Origin: Lachnospiraceae bacterium
GTDB lineage: Bacteria; Bacillota; Clostridia; Lachnospirales; Lachnospiraceae
Length of the DNA stretch: 35,571 bases
NCBI GenBank assembly: GCA_017465475.1
Contig: JAFTWC010000054.1
Location: forward strand, 1 to 35,571
Direction: 5' to 3'
Part shown: piece by piece, positions 9,811 to 17,855 of the stretch
Layout of the letters: the number at the start of each line of letters is the position of its first letter
How positions within the stretch are numbered: the first letter of the stretch is position 1
Translations under genes and position numbers: made by a program
The notes under the pieces: generated by a model
What the model was told of the DNA's origin: nothing
Seen by the model: the letters and a program-made list of their open reading frames with translations, nothing else
The model's database searches: none

Positions 9811-9874
9811 AAGAAAGGCATCGTTTGGCGTTATAGAAACAGGCGGTAGCATTTAAGAAACGGAGGGGGATTCG

Positions 9875-10834
9875 TTGGAGTTATTTCAGTTAGTAAATGA
9901 GGCAAAAACCATTGCCATTGCGGGACATGTACGCCCTGACGGAGATTGTGTGGGTTCTTGCCTCGGATTATACAATTATTTGACGGAAGCCGTAGCCGGA
10001 AAACAAATTGATGTTTACCTGGAAACGGTTCCGGCTGCGTTTTCCTTTCTGAAAAATAAGGAACAAGCCCTGAAAGAAGCCAAAAAAGAAAAGACCTATG
10101 ATTTGTTTATTGCACTGGATTGCGGTAGCAGAGACAGATTAGGCTTTACGGAAGAGCTGTTCCTTTCCGCAAAGCATACGGTAAATATTGATCATCATAT
10201 CAGTAATACCATGTTTGCGGAATACAATCACGTAGAAGGAGATTCCAGTTCTACCTGTGAGGTATTATGTGGATTTTTAGAGGATTCCGGGATTGGTAAG
10301 GAGACGGCAGAGTGTTTGTATCTGGGTATTGTACATGATACCGGTGTGTTTAAACATTCCAATACCTCCCGCAAAACCATGGATACCGCAGGATACTTGC
10401 TGGAAAAAGGTGTTTCGGCATCTCAGGTGATTGATGATTCTTTTTATCGTAAGACTTATATGCAGAATCAGATTTTGGGACGTTGTTTATTGGAGAGCAT
10501 TCTTATGCTTGACGGCAAAATTATTTTTTCCTATGTATCTCAAAAGATGATGCAGCTTTACGGAGCTGTTCCGGCTGATCTGGACGGGATTATTGATCAA
10601 CTTCGGGTAACGGAAGGTGTTGAAGTTGCCATTCTGGTCAGAGAAGAAGGAGTACGGGAACATAAGGTCAGCATGCGTTCCAACGGTAAAGTGGATGTAA
10701 GCAAAATATGTTGTTTGTTTGGCGGCGGAGGTCATAAGATGGCATCCGGATGTATGATGAACGGTTCGGTACATGATGTAATCAATAATCTTTCCGGACA
10801 AATTGAGCATCAGCTTAAGGAATATACGGAATAG
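9875..10834 (+). CDS. nrnA: DHH/DHHA1 phosphoesterase, NrnA-type nanoRNase/pAp phosphatase
   Basis: 319 aa. The start is TTG 9875, six to eight bases after GGAGGGG; no ATG fits the conserved N-terminus. Metal-binding motifs are HVRPDGDCVGS (residues 18-28) and the family-defining DHH at 106-108 (NIDHHISN). The DHHA1 domain ends with GGGGHKMASG (283-292). NrnA enzymes degrade 2-5 nt RNAs and dephosphorylate 3'-phosphoadenosine 5'-phosphate. The position between rbfA and truB is typical in Firmicutes. The 64 bases before it show no terminator, consistent with the same operon. Confidence 0.93.
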   Translation: MELFQLVNEAKTIAIAGHVRPDGDCVGSCLGLYNYLTEAVAGKQIDVYLETVPAAFSFLKNKEQALKEAKKEKTYDLFIALDCGSRDRLGFTEELFLSAKHTVNIDHHISNTMFAEYNHVEGDSSSTCEVLCGFLEDSGIGKETAECLYLGIVHDTGVFKHSNTSRKTMDTAGYLLEKGVSASQVIDDSFYRKTYMQNQILGRCLLESILMLDGKIIFSYVSQKMMQLYGAVPADLDGIIDQLRVTEGVEVAILVREEGVREHKVSMRSNGKVDVSKICCLFGGGGHKMASGCMMNGSVHDVINNLSGQIEHQLKEYTE

Positions 10835-10843
10835 GAGCGGTGC

Positions 10844-11758
10844 ATGGACGGAATCATCAATATTTATAAAGAGGCAGGGTACACTTCCTTTGATGTGGTA
10901 GCCAAGCTCCGGGGAATTTTAAAAGAACGGAGAATGGGACATACGGGAACGTTAGATCCCCAGGCGACGGGAGTTCTTCCGGTGTGTGTAGGAAAAGCGA
11001 CTAAGCTTTGTGAATTGCTTTTGGATAAAGAGAAAGCGTATGAAGCTGTCATGCTTTTGGGAGTTACCACAGATACAGAGGATATGACCGGCACGATTTT
11101 AACGGAAACGGATGCCCGGATAACGGAAGAACAAATTCGTTCTGCGACTATGAAATTTACCGGAGAGTACGGACAGGTGCCGCCGATGTATTCCGCCTTA
11201 AAGGTGGACGGGAAACGCTTATACGAACTGGCAAGAGAAGGAAAGGAAATAGAGCGTAAACCGAGAACGGTGGAGATATTTGAAAATGAACCGTTGTCCT
11301 TTGAAAAAGATGAAGAAGGCTTTGTAAAGACGGTTACGCTCAGAGTACGTTGCTCGAAAGGAACCTATATCCGGAGTTTGCTTCGGGATATGGGAGAGTT
11401 TTTAGGTTGCGGTGCCTGTATGAAATCTCTTGTAAGAACGCAGGCAGGGGCGTTTTTTGCTGATACGGCACTTACACTTGACCAGGTGGAGCAGGCAAGA
11501 GATGAGGGACGACTTTCGGAAGTGATTTTGCCGATTGATTCGTTTTTGATGAAATATCCGGCGGTGACGGTAGAACCGGAGTTTGAAAAGTATTTGTATA
11601 ACGGAAATCAGTTGAGTATGGACATGTTAACAGAACAGATATTGCCTGCTGACGGAGACGGATTCCGGGTGTACGATACCAACGGAAAGTTAATTGGTTT
11701 GTATCTGTATTGTTTGACGAAAAAGCAGTTACAGCCGGAAAAAATGTTTTTACCTTAG
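10844..11758 (+). CDS. truB: tRNA pseudouridine(55) synthase
   Basis: 304 aa. TruB makes pseudouridine 55 in the T-loop of tRNAs. The catalytic Asp38 lies in GHTGTLDPQATG. Other family motifs are YSALKVDGKRLYELAREG and CSKGTYIRSLLRDMGEFLG, and the C-terminal PUA-like region is short. ATG follows GGAGCGGTGC, nine bases after the nrnA stop. ribF follows at once, as in many Firmicutes. Confidence 0.96.
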   Translation: MDGIINIYKEAGYTSFDVVAKLRGILKERRMGHTGTLDPQATGVLPVCVGKATKLCELLLDKEKAYEAVMLLGVTTDTEDMTGTILTETDARITEEQIRSATMKFTGEYGQVPPMYSALKVDGKRLYELAREGKEIERKPRTVEIFENEPLSFEKDEEGFVKTVTLRVRCSKGTYIRSLLRDMGEFLGCGACMKSLVRTQAGAFFADTALTLDQVEQARDEGRLSEVILPIDSFLMKYPAVTVEPEFEKYLYNGNQLSMDMLTEQILPADGDGFRVYDTNGKLIGLYLYCLTKKQLQPEKMFLP

Positions 11759-11778
11759 ATTAAAGGAAGGTGAGCCCG

Positions 11779-12696
11779 GTGCTAAGGATTACAAATCGTT
11801 CGGAATATCTTCCGGTACAGACAGCGGTTACCATAGGAAAGTTTGATGGATTTCACTTGGGTCACCAAAGTTTGCTTAAGACTGTCCTTAAAGAAAAAGC
11901 ACACGGATATGCATCTTGCGTGGTATCTTTTTTGGCAGGAACCGAAAACTGTCGAAATATGATTTACACAAGGGATGAAATGCGGAAATTGTGTGAAGCC
12001 ATGGGGATTGATGTACTGGCGGAATATTCATTGGATGAATCCATGAAAGAAATGACGGCAGAGCAATTCATTTCCGAGGTGCTTTGTGAAAAATTACAAG
12101 CCAAGGTCATTGTGGCAGGGGAAGATTTTCGGTTCGGGAAAGGACGAGCCGGGGATGTGAAATTGTTGCAGACATTGGAAGAACGATACGGGTATCGCAC
12201 CGTAATTGTACCAAAGGTTACGGAAGCGGAAATTCGTATCAGCAGTACCGGGATTCGGGAACTACTGAAAGAAGGAAAGCTTTCCGAGGCAAATGCACTT
12301 TTGGGAAGACCTTACGGGGTGTTTGGAGAAGTGTTGCACGGAAAGAAACTGGGACGGACGTTGGGATTTCCTACCATGAATCTGATTCCGGCCACGGAAA
12401 AGTTGTTGCCTGCTTACGGAGTTTATGTTACAAGGACGAAAGTAGACGGGCAATGGTATGACGGAATTACCAATATCGGTCTCAGACCGACGGTGGACTC
12501 GGATGAACGGGTCAGTGTAGAGACATATCTGTTTGAGTATGAAGGAGATTTGTACGGAAAGCAGGTAGAAGTTCAATTTACAGCATTTTTACGTCCGGAA
12601 CAAAAGTTTGCGGATGTGGAGCGTTTAAGAAGTGCGATGCAGAAGGATTTGGAAGATGCGAAAGCACTACTTGAAAAAAAAGACAGAATCATATAA
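11779..12696 (+). CDS. ribF: Bifunctional riboflavin kinase/FAD synthetase
   Basis: 305 aa from GTG 11779, chosen because AAAGGAAGG (11762-11770) is eight bases upstream. An upstream in-frame GTG at 11770 lies inside that ribosome binding site. The N-terminal FMN adenylyltransferase domain has GKFDGFHLGHQSLL (residues 20-33) and ISSTGIRELLKEG. The C-terminal flavokinase domain has GRTLGFPTMNL, TNIGLRPTV and ETYLFEYEGDLYG. It makes FMN and FAD from riboflavin. It closes the rimP-infB-truB operon. Confidence 0.95.
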   Translation: MLRITNRSEYLPVQTAVTIGKFDGFHLGHQSLLKTVLKEKAHGYASCVVSFLAGTENCRNMIYTRDEMRKLCEAMGIDVLAEYSLDESMKEMTAEQFISEVLCEKLQAKVIVAGEDFRFGKGRAGDVKLLQTLEERYGYRTVIVPKVTEAEIRISSTGIRELLKEGKLSEANALLGRPYGVFGEVLHGKKLGRTLGFPTMNLIPATEKLLPAYGVYVTRTKVDGQWYDGITNIGLRPTVDSDERVSVETYLFEYEGDLYGKQVEVQFTAFLRPEQKFADVERLRSAMQKDLEDAKALLEKKDRII

Positions 12697-12752
12697 AATA
12701 AGAGTGTTTGTGATAAAACAAAAACGTGTGAGGTACGTAAGAGGAGGAAAAC

Positions 12753-14441
12753 ATGGATTTTGATGTATTTGAAGTCGTTATTGCTTTGGCGGCAGGGTTG
12801 GGACTCTTTTTATATGGTATGAAGTTGATGAGCGAAGGCTTGGAAAAGGCAGCCGGAGCAAGACTTCGTAAGATTTTGGAGGCAGTGACTAAGAACCGTT
12901 TTCTGGGATGCTTGATGGGTATTTTGTTTACCGCTGTGGTACAATCATCCAGTGCAACTACGGTTTTGGTTGTTAGTTTTGTAAATGCCAGCTTGATGGA
13001 TTTGTTCCAGGCTGCCGGCGTTATTTTAGGTGCCAACATCGGTACAACCATTACGGCACAGCTTATTGCGTTTAACTTAAGCGATGTGGCTCCGTTCTTC
13101 TTAATCGGCGGTGTCATTATGGTTATGTTCTTTAAGCAGCCGATGGTAAAACGTATCGGAGAGGTTATCTTAGGTTTCGGTATGTTGTTCTTTGGTATCA
13201 GCGTTATGTCCGGCGGTATGGCAACTTTAAAGGAATCCGATATGATTAAGGATGTGTTAGGTTCCTTAACCAATCCGTTCATTGCAGTGTTCGTAGGCTT
13301 TATTGTTACTGCGATTTTGCAAAGTTCTTCTGCGACAGTCGGTATTGTACTTTTGATGGCATCTCAGGGATTGATTCCGCTTGAGATTTGTTGTTTCATC
13401 ATTCTTGGTTGTAATATGGGCTCCTGTGTATCCGCGCTTATTGCAAGTATCGGCGGAAAGAAGATGGCAAAGCGCGCAGCACACATTCATTTTATTGTAA
13501 ATATTATCGGTTCTGCAGTGATTATGGTTGTGTTATTCCTGGTTCAGGAGCCGATTTTGGAAGCAATTCGTTCCATTTCCACCGCGATGGGTATTGAAGA
13601 TGTGTATGTAAACGGTGTGAATGCTAAGATTGCCCGTGATGTGGCGAATACTCATCTTATTTTTAAGGTGTTCCAAGTACTGGTATGTTTCCCTCTTGTA
13701 AATCCGATTGTGAAACTTACCTACAAGATTGTGCCGGGCGAAGACAAGAAAGCAGACAATATGCATCTCGAGTATATCGGAGAGAACAGTGTATTCTCTA
13801 CTACGGCAGCACTTCCGAATATTATCGGAGAGACTACCCGTATGGCGGATATTGCCATTTCTAACTTATCGAAAGGTATTGATGTATTGTTTACCAAGGA
13901 TGAGGATGCAATTGCAGAAATATATGAAACCGAAAAATCGGTTAATTTCTTAAATGAGCAGATTACCAACTATCTTGTAAAAGCGAATCAGTTGTCACTT
14001 CCGGTGGAAGACCGAAAGCTTCTCGGCGGTTTGTTCCATGTGGTAAATGATATTGAGCGTATCGGTGACCATGCAGAGAATATGGCAGATGCGGCAACTC
14101 AATTAATTAATGATAACTTAAGTATGAGTAAGTATGCAGAAGAGCAGATTCGTGATATGTTTGAAAAAACAAAGACGTTGTTACAGTATTCTTTGGATGC
14201 GTTTGAGAAGAAACACGAAGAGCATTTACGCGATATTCTTATCTTAGAGGATGAAATCGATGAGTTAGAACGTTCCTTACAGGAAGGTCATGTAGAGCGT
14301 TTGACCAAGGGTGAGTGTGATGCGGAAACCGGTATGATTTTTACCGATGTTGTTTCCAATATTGAGCGTGTGGCAGATCATTCCACCAATATTGCGTTTT
14401 CCATTATGACGGATGTAAAGAAGCCGGACTTGAAAGATTAA
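12753..14441 (+). CDS. Na+/phosphate cotransporter with C-terminal PhoU-like domain
   Basis: 562 aa. The N-terminal half has many hydrophobic segments and the inverted NptA/PNaS-family repeat: two QSSSAT motifs at about residues 64 and 190, each near a Gly-rich segment (VILGANIGTTITAQL; FIILGCNMGSCVSAL). From about residue 340 the protein is soluble and helical, with two PhoU-like repeats (HVVNDIERIGDHAENMA; VVSNIERVADHSTNIA). It is predicted to import phosphate with sodium, with the PhoU-like part acting as an internal regulator. AGAGGAGG precedes the ATG. It lies in the same direction between the ribF and ylxM-ffh units. Confidence 0.93.
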   Translation: MDFDVFEVVIALAAGLGLFLYGMKLMSEGLEKAAGARLRKILEAVTKNRFLGCLMGILFTAVVQSSSATTVLVVSFVNASLMDLFQAAGVILGANIGTTITAQLIAFNLSDVAPFFLIGGVIMVMFFKQPMVKRIGEVILGFGMLFFGISVMSGGMATLKESDMIKDVLGSLTNPFIAVFVGFIVTAILQSSSATVGIVLLMASQGLIPLEICCFIILGCNMGSCVSALIASIGGKKMAKRAAHIHFIVNIIGSAVIMVVLFLVQEPILEAIRSISTAMGIEDVYVNGVNAKIARDVANTHLIFKVFQVLVCFPLVNPIVKLTYKIVPGEDKKADNMHLEYIGENSVFSTTAALPNIIGETTRMADIAISNLSKGIDVLFTKDEDAIAEIYETEKSVNFLNEQITNYLVKANQLSLPVEDRKLLGGLFHVVNDIERIGDHAENMADAATQLINDNLSMSKYAEEQIRDMFEKTKTLLQYSLDAFEKKHEEHLRDILILEDEIDELERSLQEGHVERLTKGECDAETGMIFTDVVSNIERVADHSTNIAFSIMTDVKKPDLKD

Positions 14442-14482
14442 AGGTCATTATAAAATTTTATTGGGATTATCAAGAAAAATAC

Positions 14483-14511
14483 TTGACAGATACATAAATA
14501 TCTGATACACT
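14483..14511 (+). promoter_or_regulatory. ylxM-ffh promoter with a palindromic spacer
   Basis: TTGACA (14483-14488), a 17-base spacer and TACACT (14506-14511). The spacer carries the inverted repeat CAGATA-CATAAA-TATCTG (14487-14504), a possible operator lying between the -35 and -10. Initiation is predicted near 14518, inside the left arm of the next hairpin. Confidence 0.75.
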
Positions 14512-14551
14512 ACCACCTGTAAAGAAAAATACTTTACAGGTGGTGTTTTTT
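14512..14551 (+). terminator. Terminator hairpin overlapping the ylxM ribosome binding site
   Basis: Perfect 13-bp arms ACCACCTGTAAAG (14512-14524) and CTTTACAGGTGGT (14532-14544) surround a seven-base loop. They are followed by G and six Ts (14546-14551), one base before the ylxM ATG. The AGGTGG in the 3' arm is the only Shine-Dalgarno for ylxM. The element can both terminate read-through from the phosphate transporter gene and mask the ribosome binding site. Confidence 0.8.
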
Positions 14552-14552
14552 G

Positions 14553-14906
14553 ATGGAAGAAGTGAATGAGCTTTTGGAACTTGCTATGCTGTACGATTTT
14601 TACGGCGAGTTGTTAAAGGAGCACAACAAGCAGATATTCGAGGACTATATTTTAAATGACCTTTCTTTGTCCGAGATTGCGGACGCGGAGGGGATTACAA
14701 GGCAAGGTGTCCACGACATGGTGAAGCGTTGCAGTAAGCAGCTTCGCGGATATGAGGAGAAACTCCATCTGGTAGAAAAGTTTAATAAAACGAAAGAGTG
14801 TGTCGAAAAGATAAATAAACTTTTAGGACACAGCTACGATACAGGGAATTTGGATGACCTAAAGGAAGCCAGAGGGTTAACCGAAGAGATTCTTAATTGG
14901 TTATAA
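14553..14906 (+). CDS. ylxM: YlxM/p13-like SRP-associated DNA-binding-type protein
   Basis: 117 aa from ATG 14553. The frame opens with a TTG one codon earlier, but that overlaps the T-tract. Residues about 20-75 form a sigma-70 region 4-like helix-turn-helix (LSLSEIADAEGITRQGVHDMVKRC), and the C-terminal half is helical. YlxM is the conserved gene before ffh in Firmicutes. In streptococci the homologue interacts with the signal recognition particle. ffh follows after nine bases. Confidence 0.92.
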   Translation: MEEVNELLELAMLYDFYGELLKEHNKQIFEDYILNDLSLSEIADAEGITRQGVHDMVKRCSKQLRGYEEKLHLVEKFNKTKECVEKINKLLGHSYDTGNLDDLKEARGLTEEILNWL

Positions 14907-14915
14907 GGAGGAGTT

Positions 14916-16256
14916 ATGGCATTTGACAGCCTTTCGGAAAAGCTGCAAGGGATTTTTAAAAATCTGCGAGGCAAAGGACGTCTTTCCGAAGCAGATGTAA
15001 AGGCGGCTCTGAAAGAGGTTAAAATGGCTCTTTTGGAGGCTGACGTAAACTTCCGTGTAGTAAAGAGTTTTGTAAAGACAGTAGAAGAACGCGCCATCGG
15101 ACAGGATGTATTAAACAGCCTGACTCCGGGGCAAATGGTGATAAAGATTGTTAACGAGGAAATGGTGGCATTACTTGGTTCCGAAACAACGGAATTGACG
15201 TTTTTACCGGGCAATGAAATTACTGTTATTATGATGTGTGGTTTGCAGGGTGCTGGTAAAACTACCATGGCGGCGAAATTGGCAGGTCAGTTTAAGAGTA
15301 AAGGGAAGCGTCCGCTTCTCGTGGCTTGTGACGTGTATCGTCCGGCAGCAATTGACCAGCTCATTATTAACGGTGAAAAGGTGGGCGTTCCGGTATTTTC
15401 CATGGGGGATAAAAATAACCCGGTGGATATTGCAAAAGCAGCCTTAGAGCATGCAAAGAAAAATAATAATAACGTTGTTTTGGTAGATACCGCCGGACGA
15501 CTTCATATTGATGAAGTACTGATGGAGGAATTGAAACAAATAAAGGAAGCATTAAATGTAACCAATACATTGCTTACCGTAGATGCAATGACCGGTCAGG
15601 ATGCGGTTAATGTGGCAGAAACCTTTGAGAAAGAAATCGGGATTACCGGTGTTATCATTACGAAACTTGACGGTGACACCAGAGGCGGTGCGGCACTTTC
15701 CATTCGTTCCGTTACCGGTCGTCCGATTCTGTATGCAGGTACCGGTGAAAAGTTGACCGATGTGGAGCAGTTTCACCCGGACCGTATGGCTTCCCGTATT
15801 TTAGGTATGGGTGATATCCTAACTCTTATCGATAAGGCCCAGGCTGAATTCGATATGGAGAAAGCTAAGGAGATGGAAAAAAAGTTAAAGAAGGCTGAGT
15901 TCGACTTTAACGATTTGCTTGAGCAGACCGAGAACATGAAAAAGATGGGTGGTATTAATTCCATCATGAACATGCTTCCGGGTGTAGGGAATCAGCTGAA
16001 GGGCATAGAGTTAAACGACGATATGTTCAAAGGCATGATAGCGATTATTCGCTCCATGACTCCGGCAGAGCGTTCCAATCCGGCACTTTTAAATCCTTCC
16101 CGTAAGCGCAGAATTGCGGCAGGAGCAGGGGTGGATATTTCTGAAGTAAACCGTCTTGTAAAACAGGTGGAAGGTCAGAAGAAGATGATGAAGCAGCTTT
16201 CCGGTATGATGGGAGGCAAAGGAAGACGAGGCTTTAAGATGCCGTTCGGATTCTAA
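14916..16256 (+). CDS. ffh: Signal recognition particle protein Ffh (SRP54)
   Basis: 446 aa. Ffh targets nascent membrane and secreted proteins to FtsY and SecYEG. N domain residues 1-90; GTPase G domain with GLQGAGKTT (109-117), DTAGRLHIDE, TKLDGDTRGGAALS; and the methionine-rich M domain from about 300 with the RNA-binding segment SRKRRIAAGAGVDISEVNRL. It ends in GGKGRRGFKMPFGF. GGAGG precedes the ATG. It forms a unit with ylxM. Confidence 0.98.
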   Translation: MAFDSLSEKLQGIFKNLRGKGRLSEADVKAALKEVKMALLEADVNFRVVKSFVKTVEERAIGQDVLNSLTPGQMVIKIVNEEMVALLGSETTELTFLPGNEITVIMMCGLQGAGKTTMAAKLAGQFKSKGKRPLLVACDVYRPAAIDQLIINGEKVGVPVFSMGDKNNPVDIAKAALEHAKKNNNNVVLVDTAGRLHIDEVLMEELKQIKEALNVTNTLLTVDAMTGQDAVNVAETFEKEIGITGVIITKLDGDTRGGAALSIRSVTGRPILYAGTGEKLTDVEQFHPDRMASRILGMGDILTLIDKAQAEFDMEKAKEMEKKLKKAEFDFNDLLEQTENMKKMGGINSIMNMLPGVGNQLKGIELNDDMFKGMIAIIRSMTPAERSNPALLNPSRKRRIAAGAGVDISEVNRLVKQVEGQKKMMKQLSGMMGGKGRRGFKMPFGF

Positions 16257-16329
16257 CTGAGTTTGCTTTCGAGACGAAGCGATTCGTTTTGAAGATACAT
16301 GTAAAAAGTTTCAAGGAGGTGAAATTAAA

Positions 16330-16575
16330 ATGGCAGTAAAGATCAGATTAAAGAGAATGGGTCAGAAGAAGGCACCTTTCTATAGAATCGTTGTTGCAGA
16401 TTCCAGATCTCCGCGTGATGGTAGATTCATCGAGGAAATCGGTATCTACGATCCGACCAAGGAGCCGAGCGTTTTCAACGTAAACGAGGAGGCTGCTAAG
16501 AAGTGGCTTGCTGACGGCGCACAGCCGACCGAGACCGTTGCTAAGTTATTAAAGAAGGCCGGTATCGAGAAGTAG
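16330..16575 (+). CDS. rpsP: Small ribosomal subunit protein bS16
   Basis: 81 aa, normal length. [24 protein letters not shown] is the family signature and the remainder ([21 protein letters not shown]) also matches S16. AAGGAGGTG precedes the ATG. The rpsP-khpA-rimM order is conserved in Firmicutes. The 73 bases before it hold a small GCGA-loop hairpin but no clear promoter, so transcription from ffh is likely. Confidence 0.97.
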   Translation: MAVKIRLKRMGQKKAPFYRIVVADSRSPRDGRFIEEIGIYDPTKEPSVFNVNEEAAKKWLADGAQPTETVAKLLKKAGIEK

Positions 16576-16626
16576 GAATAGGATGTGCGGGTACGGCAGT
16601 ATCCGGAAAGGGCAAGGTGTGTAGTA

Positions 16627-16857
16627 ATGAAAGAGTTGGTTAAGGTTATTGCTATGGCACTTGTAGATCATCCGGAGGCAGTCGAGGTGACCGAGAAGGA
16701 AACCGAGAAGTCGATTGTCGTCGAGTTGCGTGTGGCACCGGAAGATATGGGTAAGGTAATCGGCAAACAGGGCCGTATTGCAAAAGCTATCCGTACTGTG
16801 GTAAAGTCCGCAGCTGCCGGAGACGACAAAAAGGTAGTCGTTGAAATACTACAATAA
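16627..16857 (+). CDS. khpA: KH-domain RNA-binding protein KhpA (YlqC)
   Basis: 76 aa from ATG 16627, seven bases after AAGGTG. The frame is open upstream to 16585, but that part has no family match. It is a single KH domain with the loop GKVIGKQGRIAKAIRTVVKSAA. KhpA pairs with KhpB/Jag in Gram-positive bacteria and binds many RNAs, affecting cell elongation and translation. It lies between rpsP and rimM. A terminator-like hairpin begins 12 bases after its stop. Confidence 0.94.
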   Translation: MKELVKVIAMALVDHPEAVEVTEKETEKSIVVELRVAPEDMGKVIGKQGRIAKAIRTVVKSAAAGDDKKVVVEILQ

Positions 16858-16869
16858 TGCCAATACTGA

Positions 16870-16910
16870 GGGCTGCTTGGTCTTTTTGACCGGGCAGCCC
16901 CTTGGGTTTT
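16870..16910 (+). terminator. Terminator-like hairpin after khpA
   Basis: GGGCTGCTTGGTC (16870-16882) pairs with GACCGGGCAGCCC (16888-16900) over 13 bp, including two U-G pairs, with a five-T loop. The tail is CTTGGGTTTT, an interrupted U-tract, so termination is probably partial. The 3' arm can alternatively pair with GGGCTGCC at 17066-17073. Confidence 0.65.
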
Positions 16911-16916
16911 ATGTAC

Positions 16917-17049
16917 GCGGGAGCATCGAAATTTCCTACGAGAACACGCTCTCGCTCCTAAAACAACGTAGCAGTACTAGGCTCGATAAAACCTCGCCAA
17001 GTGCTGACGTTGTTTTAAGGTTCTCTTTAGGAAGTTTCGATGCTCCCGC
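16917..17049. repeat. 133-nt near-perfect palindrome between khpA and rimM
   Basis: Outer arms of 22 nt (16917-16938 and 17028-17049) match at 21 of 22 positions; they start GCGGGAGCATCGAAA and end TTTCGATGCTCCCGC. Further pairs are GAGAAC/GTTCTC and AAAACAACGT (16960-16969) with ACGTTGTTTT (17007-17016), then an imperfect AGCA.../...TGCT extension. A small extra hairpin, CGAGA/TCTCG, sits asymmetrically on the left arm. It has no coding character. It could be a MITE-like insertion or a very stable RNA hairpin. The rest of the 333-base gap, 17050-17191, is A-rich and otherwise featureless. Confidence 0.88.
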
Positions 17050-17191
17050 TTAGGCAGGAAAAGAAGGGCTGCCGAAAAAAAGAACAAGCAGAAATGCGTA
17101 AAAACCAAGAAACAAATTAAAAACGAATATAAATCATTTAGATAATATTTGACATAAAGAAACTAAGACGGATAAAGAAAGGAGTTTGTTT

Positions 17192-17710
17192 ATGGATAAA
17201 GATAATATGCTTCGTGTGGGTGTCGTTACCACAACTCATGGTGTACGTGGAGAGGTGAAGGTATTCCCGACTACGGATAACCCGGCGCGTTTTAAGAAGC
17301 TTAAGAAGGCTTATTTGGATTTGGGAAGAGAGTTGCTTCCGGTGACCTTAGAAGGCGTGAAGTTCTTTAAGCAGATGGTTATCGTGAAGTTTAAAGAGAT
17401 AAATGATATGGATAAGGCAGCTACCTATCGGAATAAGGACATTTTAATCGATAGAGAAGATGCCATGCCGTTAAAAGAAAATGAGTTTTATATCTGTGAC
17501 CTTATCGGTCTTAAAGTATTTACTGATGAGGGAGAAGAACTGGGTGTGCTTAGTGAGGTACTTCAGACCGGAGCAAATGATGTATATGAAGTAACTTTGC
17601 CGAATAAGGAAACGGTGTTAATTCCGTACATCGAAGATTGTGTGAAAGAGATTTCCTTGGAAGATGGAAAGGTAATCGTTCATCTGTTGCCTGGGTTGTT
17701 GGATTTATAG
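17192..17710 (+). CDS. rimM: 16S rRNA processing protein RimM
   Basis: 172 aa from ATG 17192, seven bases after AAAGGAG. An upstream in-frame TTG at 17186 is discarded. RimM binds S19 and assists 30S head assembly. The N-terminal RimM domain shows LRVGVVTTTHGVRGEVKVFPTTDNPARF, and the PRC-barrel-like C-terminal domain includes FYICDLIGLKVF and VLIPYIEDCVKEI. It normally sits directly before trmD. Here a terminator and two extra genes intervene. Confidence 0.96.
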   Translation: MDKDNMLRVGVVTTTHGVRGEVKVFPTTDNPARFKKLKKAYLDLGRELLPVTLEGVKFFKQMVIVKFKEINDMDKAATYRNKDILIDREDAMPLKENEFYICDLIGLKVFTDEGEELGVLSEVLQTGANDVYEVTLPNKETVLIPYIEDCVKEISLEDGKVIVHLLPGLLDL

Positions 17711-17739
17711 GTACAGTTTCATAATTCAGATTGCATTTT

Positions 17740-17785
17740 GCACCATCAGACGATAAAGATATTGTTTGATGGTGCTTTTGTTTTA
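17740..17785 (+). terminator. Rho-independent terminator of rimM
   Basis: GCACCATCAGAC (17740-17751) pairs with GTTTGATGGTGC (17764-17775), one G-U pair, followed by TTTTGTTTT. It begins 29 bases after the rimM stop and ends the ylxM-rimM region. Confidence 0.9.
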
Positions 17786-17805
17786 TCTAAAATTAAGCAA
17801 TGCTA

Positions 17806-17833
17806 TTGATGGAACCCGGTTCGGTGGTATAAT
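17806..17833 (+). promoter_or_regulatory. Promoter of the EcsC-like gene
   Basis: TTGATG (17806-17811), a 16-base spacer and a perfect TATAAT (17828-17833) lie 20 bases after the rimM terminator. The predicted transcript starts only about 15 bases before the start codon. Confidence 0.75.
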
Positions 17834-17855
17834 AGACAAAAAGGGAGGGAGTATA

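Noticed and set aside
16917-17049. Integron attC site or CRISPR repeat as an explanation for the large palindrome
   Set aside because: No RYYYAAC/GTTRRRY core sites at the ends, no integrase or Cas gene, and no regularly spaced repeats.
16841-17053. Open frame of 70 codons through the khpA-rimM gap
   Set aside because: It is the reading of the terminator hairpin and the palindrome, with no ribosome binding site or family match.
17149-17176. TTGACA with a GATAAA 16 bases later, just before rimM
   Set aside because: The start would fall on or after the rimM Shine-Dalgarno (17178-17184), leaving the message without it.
17766-17855. N-terminal extension of the EcsC-like protein by 30 codons
   Set aside because: It starts inside the rimM terminator and covers the TATAAT promoter; GGGAGGG marks ATG 17856 as the start.
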